A stretch of 64,000 bases of DNA from Epiperipatus broadwayi (GCA_028023455.1 JAQFVV010000143.1:2520001-2584000); one strand, 5' to 3'. Counted from the first letter of the stretch, positions 1 to 13,079 are shown. The notes: generated from the letters alone by a model not told the origin. A program made the numbers and translations.

Positions 1-400
1 CCTCTTTTAATGCTTTTAAATCCTCCTCATTTTTATCGAATCTACTATCAAAAATACATTTCATATTTTCCAAGTTACTCCTGCCATCATCCAGATTATT
101 TTTCATTTCATCAATATTACTCTTGATTTCATTTTTATTATCATCTAATTTTTTATTCATATGTTCTTTGTTATCATCTAATTTTTTATTCATATCTTCT
201 TTCATTTGATTCATATCTTTTTTGTTATCATCAAATTTTTTATTCATATCTTCTTTGTTATCATCTAATTTTGTATTCATACCATCTAATATTTTATTAA
301 ACTCTGCTATAAATTTCATTAACATATTCAAGTCATTATTATTTTTAGAGCTCTTAAAACTTACAACTTCCTCTAACTCTTTTTCTTTGTTATCACTCAT
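1..400 (-). CDS. partial coiled-coil, gag-like ORF, open at left edge
   Basis: Reading the minus strand from ATG at 400-398 gives 133 codons without a stop, still open at base 1, so this is the N-terminal part of a longer protein. The start MSDNKEKELEEVV is followed by a hydrophobic stretch (LNMLMKFIAEF) and then at least four degenerate repeats of an 11-residue unit like DMNKKLDDNKE, spelled by a matching DNA repeat. Heptad-like spacing and high Lys/Asp/Asn content predict a long coiled coil. Such N-termini occur in gag-like proteins of LTR elements; I infer that role but see no nucleocapsid or enzyme motif in the visible part. No intron or LTR could be recognised upstream (400-1000). A host coiled-coil exon is the alternative. 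Confidence 0.55.
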   Translation of the reverse strand, partial: MSDNKEKELEEVVSFKSSKNNNDLNMLMKFIAEFNKILDGMNTKLDDNKEDMNKKFDDNKKDMNQMKEDMNKKLDDNKEHMNKKLDDNKNEIKSNIDEMKNNLDDGRSNLENMKCIFDSRFDKNEEDLKALKE

Positions 401-3400
401 TTAACTAAAATATTACTATTTTTATATTATCATTAAAATATTTCTTCGCCATGTCACAAGTCACATATATCTGAGCATCTCCTTACAAACACCAAATACA
501 AATTCTAGATATTACTTCACATATTTCTTAAGTTACCATTTTTAAACTTCTTATTATCATCACTTCTTTAAAATGTAACCACTTCAATATTAATTTGCTT
601 AATTTCATTTGTCAAATCACTTTCACCCTACTCATATCATATTTGTTAATTTAATAACCTCCCAAAATATCATGAAGATAGTCTATCCAAAATTGAGAGT
701 ATAAGTCACATGTCATTTCTATATATCATGTCCATCATGTTATCCCCCTATACATATCAAGCTCACCATATTGCTGTACCAAAAACCCTTCTGACCTTTA
801 TAGCTAGCAATCATCACTCAACCTATCTCACACACTACCATATTGTATCGTGCAACCTCCAATTAACTAATTGTGCCCACACTTTTGGGGCGCCAAAAAC
901 CTTCAATCTCTGTAACCTTTCCTTTTCAGTTGTGTATTTTATATGAAAAAAAAATTAATTACTATACTTTCTAATTTGTCTTTGTTGTTTTAAGATTATG
1001 CCATAATATGGCTAGACAATTGAGCATCAAAAATCTTTCTTTCTACTATAATCTGTCCACCCTGAATCTCCACATTTCTTACTATACACTTTGAATCTAT
1101 CTGCCGCCTAGCTCTAACATTAAACCATAAATCATATAAGATATTATTTCATGAAACTCAACAATTGATTATAATTATCTATCAAATAATTCCTAACATA
1201 GATTTACAAAGACAGTTACAAGAGAGTGGATTTAAATAATAAAAAAAAATATATTTTTTTTTCATGACATTTTGAATTAATCACATCAATTTAATAAAAT
1301 CTATTATAATCTCATATCTTTTATAATAATTACTACTACCTTATGCATATCTCAAGGTTCTTACTTATTCCCATATGATAACATAATAATTCCTGTATTT
1401 AAGATAATTGAATAATAAGAGGGATTTTACTAAGATCCAATCATCTTAATCATAACCACACCTAACATTATAATATATTTTAAGTCATTTCATTAGAATT
1501 AGTATATCCTTTGAACAAGAATAATAAATTCCAAATTATAAATCATCATCATATTTTCTAACAATTAATATAATTACAACTTATAACTAACTACTACTTA
1601 TAAAATAAACTATTTTTTTTTTAACTTTAGTCAGCTAAATTACCAACTTATCCGGTTTTATATTCCCCATTAACTTTAATTAAATTGTCTACAATATTTT
1701 CATACTAATATTTAATACTCATATACTCTTTTGAATGTATTTGAAATGAATTCAAATTTACTTTTCCACAAGAAATTTCCATGTGACTATAAAGATATAA
1801 CTATCCCTAAGTTAAAATTATAATGCTATTAAATATTCTCATTCAAGTAATTATAATTGAATTTAATAAACAATTATTTTATCATTTTTTGTTCTATATT
1901 ATACTCCCAATAATTTGTGTATTTGGATATGACAAAGTAGTGAAAATAATTCTAAACTGAACAAAGACTTTACCACTATATTTACAATATTAGTTTATTT
2001 ACATGAATAACAATAATTATTAACAGAATTTTAAATACTATGTATAATAACAATAAAATATAACACATATAATTTCATTAACATTTGTACAATTATATAC
2101 AATAATGAGAACTACTGACTCCTATCTGCCTAACAATAAAAAATTTTTTAACTTATATGAATCTATTTTTCCTATTTTCCAATTTCAAGGAATCATTGCG
2201 AATAATATTGTTATTTTTCATTCTTTTTTTTATTTTTTATTATAGGTTCCAAATTTTATATATATCTTTTATTAAGATACATTGTATTATTATCCTTATG
2301 AATGCAAAACAACCACATCACATATTGTCATAATGTGATTATTTTATCACATAAAATCTATGAAATTAATATCTATAATAATCAAAGATACAATACCATT
2401 TGATCATAACTCATTTCATTCCTTCTTTCTTTGTTTGTTTTCATTATTGATCCTATTTGTTTTTATTTTCATATAGTGTCACTTTAAAATTAATTATCGA
2501 ATACAATCTTTGTTTTGTATTTACATTTTTTTTTATAAATCCACCTATGTACCATGCCTACCTTACTTTCTTTATAATTAATATTATGTAGATAAAAAAA
2601 AACTGATTTCTACTGTACTCAAATGCTACAAATCTAAAATGGAGGTCTTATTTTCCTTTTCAAATAAGGTATGCACTCATGGCAAGTAATCATTTATTCT
2701 TCATGATACTATGTTAATATTCAGGCTTTTACATTAAGCTCTTGTGGATTTGATCACCCTTATCTTATGGAAATTCCTCACATTATAACATCCAACTTCA
2801 TATATGAGTATCACTTACATTAAGCTCATTATGTTCTTATCAGTTCTTCAAGAAATTACAATTTACCACATTGACTATCCCCTGGAATGACAACCTATCT
2901 AACTATAAAAAGAGTCACAGGCATACATCATACAACAAATCAGCATAACTATATAATAAAATTATCTTTCCATTAATCATTTCCTTAATCTACTGGTGAT
3001 GTGTTACAAAACAAAGTGTCTTATAATTTGACAATCGTCAATATTTATTTATTTATTTGTTTTTTTATTAGGATCACAACTTTATTTATTGTATCATATA
3101 GTTTATCATCCACCCATCTTTTATCCTTTCAAACTACTTTTCTTCACACTTCATTGTCATACAATTGGTTATTTTCATTATTATATTTCTCTGTTCTTTA
3201 ACATGACATTATATTAATCAATTTACATTTTAAAATATATCATACATTAATTTTACCTTGCTGTGATTTTATAATAACAACTTAAAACATCATTTTACCC
3301 ATTTCACTCTTCTATTTACTTCGCATCTACAACATTCTCATCTGGAATATACATCTAAACTTATAACTTAAATATTAACATATAAAACAATTATTTACCA

Positions 3401-6153
3401 TAATGAAGATTAACTTCATAACAATATATATATAAAATTATCCATTATATAATTCCTATCCAAAGAATAAAAAATTATATAGTTTTTACTTTCTTTCTTA
3501 GTGATTCATTCACACGTATGTAACGCTGATAGTTAATGTTTTCTTCCACATTAGGACTTTCAACGCATTTGTTAATTATCTAATAGATTGCTTCTCCAAC
3601 ATTTGAAAACAATGCAATAATAATAAAACGAGGATTTTTTTTTTTTTTAAAGTTTAACTGTTCCCTGAAACCATTTCCTTATTTACTAATCAGGAATTTT
3701 CGTATCCAACTACTGTATTATAAATTTACTGGAATTAGCAGATTAGTGTATTATGTCAAAGATAACGATTTAAGTATTTTTAAAGTATTGATCAAAACCA
3801 TTTTACATAAGTTCGTCGTTTTATTTCTGTATATTTTAAAGTTTATTGACATCAAGTTTCATAATATATATATTTTCTTCTATTTGACAAATTTAAATTC
3901 CATAAGTTATTCTGCATTTATTATTTACTATTCCAAATAAACATTTGTAATCAAGTTAAATAAAATTCCCATTTAGATACTATACATGCATCTTCTTACA
4001 AAAGTATTGTAGGATCAATTTTAATAATATAAATTAATTTAACTAGCATCACCTATTATTTGTCTTCCACATTTCTGTTAGTTGTTCTTTAAAGATTTCT
4101 ATTCTGATTTTAATTTAGTTTTCTTTATATCATAAAATTAAATTATCCTTCAAGCTTTCAATGAAGTATAGATAACTGAAACTGTTTCACTTATGTGAAA
4201 GATTGTCCAACTTCTAACCACTTGAAATGAATCATTATTATCCTTATATATTTGTCTGTTCACCATAATAAGATCTACTGGCAATTTTTTTCGGCATTAG
4301 CATTTTCAAAATTGTAATTTGATCTCCCAAATTATGACTTTGTGACTAATGAAGAAATTAATTATTTATTCCATGATATAATTATTTAATCAACGCATAT
4401 TACTGTATTTTGATTTTTATTACTATAATTTAAATTACAGCTATAGCACAAAATTATCTTTATAATCGTCTGAATTTTACCAAATATTTCTGACCACTTA
4501 ATTTACTTACTCGCTTCATATTTTATTTTTATTTTCCCTCTCTCTTTTTTTTTAATCGTCTAACTTTTATCCAAAATTCCCGCCAATATTACGTGAACGT
4601 TGTCTCATTTTACTAAGTATTTTAACATAAAAATAATATTTTAAAACTACCTAAATTCAGCCTTTTACTTTAAACATAAAATAATGTATTTATTCAACTT
4701 TATAAAATATTTTACTAAACTATCAAAATTATCGATCTCTTATTATTATAATCATTTTAAAAATAATTTATTATAAAATTAGATATAGGACATAAAAAAA
4801 AAACAATCACAAATGGATAACAACAATAATATGTTTATAATATCTTTTAAAGTCTCTACTAAACTTATCAAGTTATTAGTATCAGTTATATATTTAAAAT
4901 TTTGGATTATTATATTTATCTTATTACAGAGAACTAAACAGAAAGGTCACAATATATATATATGCATACAATGTATCCCAATAAAAATATAATTATGTAT
5001 TTCTTTTTCAAAGATAGCAGTAATTCCTTATCTGAATCAACACATGGATTAGAAAGTGATGTAATTTGGTTAGTCACAAAAATTGTAAGATACTAACATC
5101 TCTGTATAATACATACATTCTTTTCATTATAACAAGTTATAAAATGTGAGTGTGTTTCATATTTTTATGGATTTTCTTCAAAGCTCTTCCCATTACCACA
5201 AAATCTTGCAAACAACTTTTAAAATATTCTTGAGATCATGATTTCATTGCAATTTCAAATGTTTCAGTAGCAGTTTTCCCCAATTTCAAACAAAATTTAA
5301 TGTTTAGCACATTGTTACATCTTTGAATTGAGATATGAAACACACTGCTATATTTCTTGTTTTAACTTATAATCCAGATATACAAGACTTTAATCTTTTG
5401 TGGTGAATAATCTGAATTATGTATATTGTAGGAAACTTGGAGAGAGTACTAGTACCTTTTCATTGGCCCATAATATATATATGTGTGTGTGTGTCTGTGA
5501 GTGTGTGTATTATAGTAAATATGCAGTTGTGAAATGTTCCTTAACATGCTGTTCACATTGTTCATGGTTGTATAAAAAATGAAAATAAAATAAAAATCTA
5601 CATTATTCTTGGCAAATGCTCTTGCACCTGAAATTTAACATTTTGATTATGAAAGTGATGGTTAGTCTTTGTGAATAAAAATAGTCTTATTATACACTGT
5701 GAAGTCTGATTTATTTATTTACTTACTTCCAAACATATAAATTAAAGAGTTAGAATATAAATTGAAACAGCGAACATAGTTATGAATTATTGAGCAGAAA
5801 GAATAAATAGGAATTTAAAAGAAATACTACATAATGTTTAAAAATCTGGTAAATCTATTTTCAAACTTAAAGAAAAATATTTTATAGGCAGATAAACAAG
5901 ACAACTCGTAATGTCCAAAATTAAATCTCAAATAATGCACTGGATAGATAGAAATGTTAGTTCTTAGGTTTTGAAAAATGTTTCGTAATCAGCATGTAAT
6001 TTATCTAAAATAATAATAAAAAAAGAAACTATTTGTTAGGTAGTTGTAGTTTAATTTAGTTGCAGTTAAAAGTAATAGTTTGAGATCAAATCAGAATAAA
6101 AAAGAATTCCTTAGCAGACAGTAATTATAAGATTGATAGTTAACATCAAATAA
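401..6153. other. AT-rich stretch without recognisable genes
   Basis: No ORF with recognisable protein motifs, no RNA gene and no long repeat was found. The short ORFs here (for example 710-946, 3001-3201 and 3746-3940) are low-complexity translations of AT-rich DNA. Homopolymer A and T runs and a TG microsatellite are the only structures seen. Confidence 0.6.
5472..5510. repeat. AT/GT microsatellite
   Basis: Short run of alternating TA followed by imperfect TG dinucleotides. Confidence 0.8.
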
Positions 6154-7211
6154 AAGTTTAGAAGACAGCAGCTTTTATTGAATCACAGATTGTTGATTGT
6201 TATTGACATAGATAGGCCAAAGTTAGCTCCTGGTCTTGCGAGAAATTGTTATCTTAATTTTGAGACTAAGGATTTTCAGAGGCTATTTTCTAATTTAGGT
6301 GAGATAACTCAATTTAAATATCTTACTGAGAAATGGACTGGTTTAGAGTTACCGATGAACACAGCTGCTTTTACTTTAAAGTTGAATAAAGGTCTTACTT
6401 TGATTGATAATTTGTCTATTTTAGAGGCAGATAAATGTCCAATCTTCATCTCCATCAAAGGTTTACAACCTCAGTGTTTTGTTTGTAGGGAGAGGACTCA
6501 TCTTGTTAAAGATTGTCCAAATAGGTTTTGTAATGTTTGTAAGCTTAAGAAGACACGTACTCATAGATGTAGTCTTAATGTTTTGCAAGAATTGCAAAGA
6601 CAGCATTTGAGTGAACATATTAATAAGAAACAGTCTGACATTACTCTATCATCTCCAGTATAAGCTTCTACTAATTCAAGAAAGAAGGTTGGTGAGTCTG
6701 TTGCTTCATTAATAATAATTCTTCTGCTCAGCATTCTATTCTGAATAATATTACTCAATCAGCAGTTGACTCCTCTTGTACAGTTCAAGATGGGAATATG
6801 TTATTGAAAGAGAATAACTTTAGTACTTAGTCTACTCTTGGTTGCTTTTTGCAAGATCAAGCACTTACAGCTGATATCAGTTCTTCTAATAATAAAAGGA
6901 AGATTTATGATTCTTCAGGATCGCAGCTGGATGATAGTAATTTTTCTAATCCTGATTCTGATACTGCACCCTCTGTCTTGAAAAGTACGTAGACTAGATG
7001 TTCAAAGAGTTCTAAGAAGAAGGATAGTAAGAAAAGTAAATGGTCAGAAGATAAAAGTTTTCAGCAGTTAGCTCTTTCTTTGCCCTATTCTTCTCAAAAT
7101 GATTCTATTGTCACTTTAAATAATGGTCCTTCATCTCAAATATATCATACTTCTGATCCCAATTTACAAATTAACATTATAATTGACTTCTTCATAGATG
7201 ATTCACATTAA
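6154..7211 (+). pseudogene. LINE ORF1 (gag-like, CCHC zinc knuckles), broken
   Basis: Nucleic-acid-binding gag-like protein of a non-LTR retrotransposon. The open frame to 6663 has no ATG near its start (the preceding stop is at 6151), so it is 5-prime truncated. About residues 1-95 look like an RRM/PRE-like fold region. Zinc knuckles follow: CFVCRERTHLVKDC (C-x2-C-x4-H-x4-C) and a second Cys/His cluster CNVCKLKKTRTHRC. After a TAA at 6661 and a frame change near 6705-6720, a Ser/Lys-rich tail can be followed to a stop at 7209-7211, with two further in-frame TAG codons (6828, 6990). ORF2 starts 32 bases later, the usual LINE order. Zinc-knuckle gag plus endonuclease fits the Jockey/I/L1-type lineages; exact clade not fixed. 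Confidence 0.8.
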
Positions 7212-7243
7212 TATTTTTTTATTTATATGTTTTTTTTATAATT

Positions 7244-8005
7244 ATGTTGCTTAATGTTACTGCTGTTAATGTTAGAGGTTTGAATTCTATTTCTAGAGTT
7301 TATACTATAATGCACTGGTTTCAGAAATGTAATTGTCATATTGCTTGCTTTGGAGAAACAAAGCTACACAATCATTCCAGTCATCAAATTTGTGATTTAA
7401 TGCAAAATCTTGGTTCATTTCATTATGTTCCTAATATATTTGCTTCATCTGGTGTCACATTGCTTGCCAGTAAGCATCTTGTTTATAATGATCTAAGAAT
7501 TATGCACTTAGATCATGATTTTTTGATGATCAATATTACATTTGGAAGTTTTACTCTAAATACCATTTATTTATATGTTAAGAGTGAGTTCCTTTTTGTT
7601 CATTCTACATTTAATAAAATTAATTCTCTTTTGTCTTCTAATTCTTATCCAACTATATTTCTTGGTGATTTCAATATGTCTTACATGCATTTTAATAATA
7701 AATTCCTACATTTTTTTAATAGAATATTTTTATCTGGTGAAGGATGTTTTCCTCTTAATGCTTTCTCTTTTTATACTCATCACACTAATTCTTTAATTGA
7801 TCTTCTTTACTATTCTCCTGAACTTCATCTTGATATTGCGGCAAAGCTTCAGGTTGTTCCTTTCTTTGATCATTTGGCTATGCATGTTTCATTGTTGATT
7901 GACACTTCATTTGTTGCTCAGTCTCATAGTTCTCTTACAATAAGACTCTTAAATAGACTAACAGCTCCTGCATCAATTTTCTCGGAGGCATATATTCAAA
8001 CTTAA
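7244..8005 (+). CDS. LINE ORF2 N-terminus: apurinic-type endonuclease domain, truncated before RT
   Basis: 254 codons from ATG at 7244. This is the endonuclease that nicks target DNA for target-primed reverse transcription. Visible motifs, in order: NVRGLN near residue 9, CFGETKL near 36 (catalytic Glu), LGDFNMSY near 140 (catalytic Asp/Asn), NSLIDLLYYSP near 185 and FFDHLAMHVSL near 205 (the SDH-type His motif). The domain appears complete and free of stops, but the ORF ends right after it and no RT of clearly the same copy follows. It pairs with ORF1 just upstream. An A+T-rich AAATAAATAAATAAAA stretch follows at 8022-8042. The RT ruin at 10.3-12.2 kb could be the same element separated by insertions; that is inference. 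Confidence 0.8.
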   Translation: MLLNVTAVNVRGLNSISRVYTIMHWFQKCNCHIACFGETKLHNHSSHQICDLMQNLGSFHYVPNIFASSGVTLLASKHLVYNDLRIMHLDHDFLMINITFGSFTLNTIYLYVKSEFLFVHSTFNKINSLLSSNSYPTIFLGDFNMSYMHFNNKFLHFFNRIFLSGEGCFPLNAFSFYTHHTNSLIDLLYYSPELHLDIAAKLQVVPFFDHLAMHVSLLIDTSFVAQSHSSLTIRLLNRLTAPASIFSEAYIQT

Positions 8006-8042
8006 AATTGTACCCAGTTTACTAAAATAAATAAATAAAATT

Positions 8043-9012
8043 TCTTCATTCTGAATGTTATACCATTCCACAGAATGCAGTCTCTGTAACTATCATTCTG
8101 CAAACACTAAAAACTTCTTTCACTTAAATTGAAACAAAAAATTTAAATTATTTATATAGCATTCAAATATTACCAATAAGTAATAGATTTCCTGATGAAT
8201 ACAAGCACGAAAATGCATCAATGGCCAATTCAAGTTTCACAAATAATATTTTAAAATAAAGCACAGATAATGATGCATCTATAATATTTTATATAAATTC
8301 ATTACTTTTTATTATCTATTTTTGCAACACATGTTGAAGACAAGACATGGGCTTTTATTCCTTTGACAAAGTAAAATTTCATTGTAGAGCAAATTCTAAA
8401 ACTAATAATAATGATAACAATGAGATATAGTAGAGCAGATTTGTAATTAAACAAGATAAGTGCATGATAAACTTTTTATTAGCAAACAGCTTCAATAAAA
8501 TGCATTTTTATGAGCAAGTAATTTAATTATTAACAATGAGCATTAAAGATTCAAATTTAGTTTTAAGGTTTAATTCTAACATTGATTTTTACACACTAAT
8601 ATCTATATTAAAATAATTTTAACTGTTAATATTTTTCCAATATTAACTTATTAATATTTAGGGTGAGGATATCTCTAAACTATGCAATTTAAATTTATCT
8701 ACAACTACATATAGGCTTAAAGCATTACAACAAAATATTAAAATAACTTTTAAAACAATTAAAACTTATAAAAGTTTTTATAAAATGACTCATAGGATGT
8801 ACTAACATTTAGATATCAAGTCCTAACAAATTGGCTTACTATAGAAATTAACTTATTGAAAAAATTTTTTTTTAAAAAAATAAACAATTATATAGCTGGA
8901 GATGTAGCTTTATTGATAAAGCTAAAGGTTATCTTTAAAAAAACATAAAACTTACCAACCTTCTTATATATTTTAATACAAGTATAATGTATATACTGAA
9001 CTTAGATATAAT
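8043..9012. other. AT-rich spacer, nothing firm
   Basis: No recognisable coding sequence. At about 8898-8930 there is a short stretch (GATGTAGCTTTATTGATAAAG) resembling the 5-prime half of a tRNA or tRNA-derived SINE head. No B-box partner was found at the expected spacing, so no gene is called. Confidence 0.5.
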
Positions 9013-9853
9013 TAGAAGGGATTTGAACACTTTCAAGCTCCTTTCAGCTATCCATTCCATCTTATATAACTGAAACACATGACCACATTCACATGAAAAA
9101 AATAAGTGATCTCCAATATACATATTTCATGCTGTACCCAGTACTCATCAGTTGCTCCAGATCACCATCCCCCATACCCATATATAATCAGTGCCCAGCT
9201 TATATTAAGATAGAAAATCTTGAATCTTTAATGGACAGCCTTCACTTTTCTCCATCCTCCAATTCTTCAGCCATTCATATTATTAAAAATCTGATGATTG
9301 AATGCTCAAACCCCTTGGTGATGCCAATATTGTTGTTATAGCCATGTTGACTTTAGTCACACTGATTACATCTAAGTTCAGATTATAGATCATACTTTGC
9401 ATTCAAATATTACAGATTCAGTTTTGAATTCTTCCCATTCCTCTTATGCATATTTAAATGGACATTTTAAAGTCTTATATATGAGGGGTCAGAGTGATTT
9501 TAAGTCAACTTGGGTAGGACAACAATATTGGCATCAACAAGAGCTTTCATCATTCCATCATCAGAATTTAAATAATATGGATGGTTGAAGAGGAGGATGG
9601 AAAAGATTAAAATCTTTTCAGTAAAGTTTAAATATTGGCTATATTAATATAAGCTGAGTACAGATTATATATATGTGGGGAGATGATAATCTGGACCAAT
9701 TGATAAGTGTTGGTTCAGTACAAAATAGGCATATTGAAGATCATTTATATTTTTTGCATGCATGTGGACATGTATTGGTTATATAAGATTGGAGTAGATA
9801 GCTGAAGGAAGCTTGAAAGACTGTGTTCAAATCCTTTCTAATTACAATCTTGT
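9013..9853. repeat. long palindrome made of LINE C-terminal sequence
   Basis: Arms at about 9013-9366 and 9489-9853 are inverted copies (imperfect) around a spacer of about 120 bases. Read outward, each arm encodes traces of a LINE C-terminal zinc-binding region: the left arm on minus includes DHLFFSCECGHVFQLYKM and then a WIAERSLK segment, and the right arm on plus includes DHLYFLHACGHV. HLFF-x-C is the signature of the zf-RVT-like domain. Both frames are interrupted. A third fragment of the same sequence lies at 43121-43200. This may be two head-to-head insertions or a snap-back product. Confidence 0.65.
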
Positions 9854-10299
9854 TATAGTAAAGATTAATAATGATGAAATGTAGAAAATACAATTCCTAA
9901 GTAACTGTAAATTTCAAGCATACTTATTTCTATGGAAACATTAGCCACTTCCTTGTGATGTTTTAATCATATAAATAAATGGTGCATTATGAATTAGAAA
10001 ATAAAGTTTTGTATTTTGAAACAGTAATTTCCTGATTGCACATGATTCCACTGTGATCCCATCAATGTTATTAAATATTAAGACATGATATATATGTGCA
10101 AAAAAATTGATATTCATTCTTTAGTAATATCTACTGTACATACTAATTTTCAACAGTGATTTAATAATGAAATTGCTAATGTAAACTTTCAGGATTTTCT
10201 TATTACTGAAGTGTGAAATTTTCTTAAAAAATATATTATGGATCCAAATAAGTCTATTTTTAGATTCATTTAAAAGAAAAATTATGATTGATTTTCAGA

Positions 10300-12265
10300 C
10301 AATGATATTGTTAGTGATTTGATTAAAAGGAAATGTGGCATTTTCTGCTTGGTAGAATAATAAATGTGGAGCTTCATAATAAATATAGAGATCTGAAGAC
10401 AGATATTCCATGATTGACAAGAAGGCATAAAAATTATTGGTGGATTGAAATTGCAACAAAAATATATAGACATTCATTATTTGTGATTACTTTAGATCTT
10501 GTTTTTGATATAATAAAAGGACCATATTGACCTGAGAAATAATATCACAGTCCTATTAAATCCAGAAATGGTATTCTCTGATATGATTATAATATGTTGA
10601 ACATGTGGAAGGAGTATTTTGATCATCTTTTAAATAATGATACAAGAATTGAGATGATGACTTTTAGTGATATATTCACTTTATCACTTGGACAAAGAAA
10701 TCCAGTTTAATAAAACATCTTTTGTAGTATTAAATATGGAAAGGCCGTAGATCCTGTGGAGTTACCTGGAGACATTTAAAGATATGGTGGTGATATGTAA
10801 GTTTCAAAAATATTGGAAATTTTAAAGGAATATAAAAGACTCATGAAGCCAATCTTAAGGAAGACTGCAATAATTATTATGGAATATAATTTTATCTTCT
10901 CTAGCAAAGTTGTTTTCAATAATTTTTTTTGAATAGGTTGCTTCCAGTTGTAGATGAATGAATGCCAGAGACTCAATGTGATTTTAGAGAAAAAAAAGGT
11001 ATTATAGACATGGGTTTTGTTGCCAGGTAAGTGCAAGAAAAGTGTCATGAACAAAAGAGATTTGGTTAAGGTTCTTGACTCAATTCATCAGACAGGTTTC
11101 TCCATTGTTTGAAATTAGTTTGTTGTCTACCAAAGCTTATTTGTATTATATAGCTTCAACATAATAAAATGAAAAGAAGTGTTACTCTTATAGATGTAAA
11201 ATATAAGATATTTAAAAAAACTTGTGTTAAAAAATAATTGTTTTCAATTTTTATGACTGTAGTTCTTGGAACTGTTTATAGGTGTCTTTATCAATCAGAA
11301 ATCAAGATGTAGTACAGGTTCAATGGTAAAATTTTTAATTTGAATCAGTTAAAAGTAAAATTGAAAACTTCATCTTCTTGGGTTATGAATTTACAGTATG
11401 CTGATGATTGTATTATTTTTTGTTAATTTAAAAAATGATTTGCAGATTGTGCTTAATATTTTGAGTCTTTAGATTTTGGTTAATAGTTAATATTCATAAA
11501 ATTCAAGTCCTTTATTAGTGGATTGATGAAAGAAAAATCTTAACAAGTTTTAGCTTGGATGTTTATCAATTTAAAAAGTTATGCCGATTTAAATATTTTG
11601 ACAGTTTTATAAGTGACTTAGATGTTGAGATGCCGTACAAAATTCAATATGCAATTGCTTTTAACAAATTAAAAAATAATGTATTTCATCACAGAAAAAT
11701 AATTACAGCGACTTAATTAGCTGTATATAGGACAGTTATTTTACCCAATTTATTGTGTCTAAATGAGATTTAAACACCCTATTAATACATCATAAAAGCA
11801 TTAGAAAATTTTCATGTAATGTTGCTGCTTAAAATTTTACATAATATAAAGTCAAGATCATATGACCAGTCTATATATTATTCAATTTGTGTGATGTGAT
11901 AAGGTCTATTATTGTAAAATCTTATCTTTTCTGGACTGGGCATATGAAATGAATGAATAATACAAAACTTCCTAACAGAATGTTTAAGATTGGTTATCAT
12001 GAAAAAGGCAGATCTCAAAGACATTTTAAAAAAATGTAGTGTTGAATTGCTTTCATTGGAAAGATTTGGCTAGAGAATCGAATATGCTGGAGAGCTACAA
12101 TTAGACATTGTTGCAGAATTTTAAAAAAAATTTTTTTTTGCAGAAATAGTTAAAAGATAGCTTCATAAAATATCATATAAACTAGAAAATGAACCAATAT
12201 GTTCTGTATATAAACATTCGTGTTTTATAGATCGGCTTGTATGGACAATACAAAACTCATCTCTA
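10300..12265 (+). pseudogene. LINE reverse transcriptase ruin (YADD)
   Basis: Heavily frameshifted remains of a non-LTR reverse transcriptase. Recognisable pieces in order: a pre-RT basic helix region KYRDLKTDI then TRRHKNYWWIEIATKI (about 10380-10460); MWKEYFDHLLNNDTRIE (about 10603); GKAVDPVELPGDI then RYGG (about 10738); a Thr/Gly segment before the active site; LQYADDCIIFC with YADD at 11397-11408; and the C-terminal WTGHMK then KLPNRMFKIGYHEKGRSQ (about 11935). The end is near 12265 beside a T-rich tract. The same family recurs at 52390-53200. The motif set fits the widespread RTE/Jockey-like endonuclease-RT group. Several stops per 100 codons mean it is inactive. Confidence 0.8.
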
Positions 12266-12505
12266 ATATACTTTTTTTTTCTTTGTCTTTTTATCTTCTT
12301 TTTTTTAAATTAAAAGGACCATATTTGTGCATGAGTGGGTGCTGTTAGTAATATTTCTATTAAAAACATATGTAGGAGTCATTATTATCTGTGGATTTCA
12401 ATATCTGCACAAAATCATTGATACCCAATGACAAGAATATGGATGTATTATTGTATTTCTGTCAAAAACGATTAAATTGTGTTTTTGTGTACATACATAG
12501 AATAT

Positions 12506-12733
12506 ATATTATATTTAATGTTTTCACATTTATATGATGTAAGATTTAATTACTTCCCATGCAAGATCTTTCAAACGCTTTTAAACGATAAATAATATTA
12601 TTCCCATAGAGATCAATAATATTATATTTAAGGTTTTCATGTTTATATGATGTGAATAAAATAGTTTTGGAGTTAAACCATGTGTTGGATTTGGGAAGTA
12701 ATCAAATCTAACGTATGGGTTAACCCAAAAACT
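12506..12733. repeat. 113-bp direct duplication plus a 31-bp-arm palindrome
   Basis: A roughly 35-bp stretch at 12506 recurs at 12619 with few changes. Just beyond, 12660-12690 and 12703-12733 are inverted copies (arms about 31 bp, a few mismatches) around a 12-base loop. Confidence 0.65.
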
Positions 12734-12964
12734 ATATACATATTGAGACATTTCGTCTCCTGTGTAAGTTGATTTCATAAAAAAAAAAGCGGTTTTTAAA
12801 TTATATTCTATTTAAGAACACCTGTTAATTTATAACCACAACATGACTATTTCATATTTAATCCCTTTATTCTCTATTTATCTAGGACTAATTCTCTTTA
12901 TTAATATTTATTCTTTTTCAATTTTAGCAATATTCTTTAATACTAATATAAACTGCGTGTAGAA

Positions 12965-13020
12965 GAAATACTGCAATAATAACAACAACAACAATAATAA
13001 TAACAATAATAATAATACTT
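12965..13020. repeat. AAT/AAC trinucleotide microsatellite
   Basis: Imperfect run of AAT and AAC triplets. Confidence 0.85.
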
Positions 13021-13079
13021 CAAAACAGTCTTGAACTGAGTTCAGGACCAAAGAAAGTACACACCAATTACAGTTCAGC

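Noticed and set aside
222-404. Plus-strand 60-codon ORF
   Set aside because: Antisense shadow of the open minus-strand coiled-coil frame, which covers all of 1-400.
6561-6758. Minus-strand 65-codon ORF
   Set aside because: Shadow of LINE ORF1.
7575-7796. Plus-strand 73-codon ORF in a second frame
   Set aside because: Overlaps the endonuclease frame, hydrophobic by AT composition only.
8893-8935. tRNA-like 5-prime half
   Set aside because: No matching T arm or B box and no cloverleaf could be formed.
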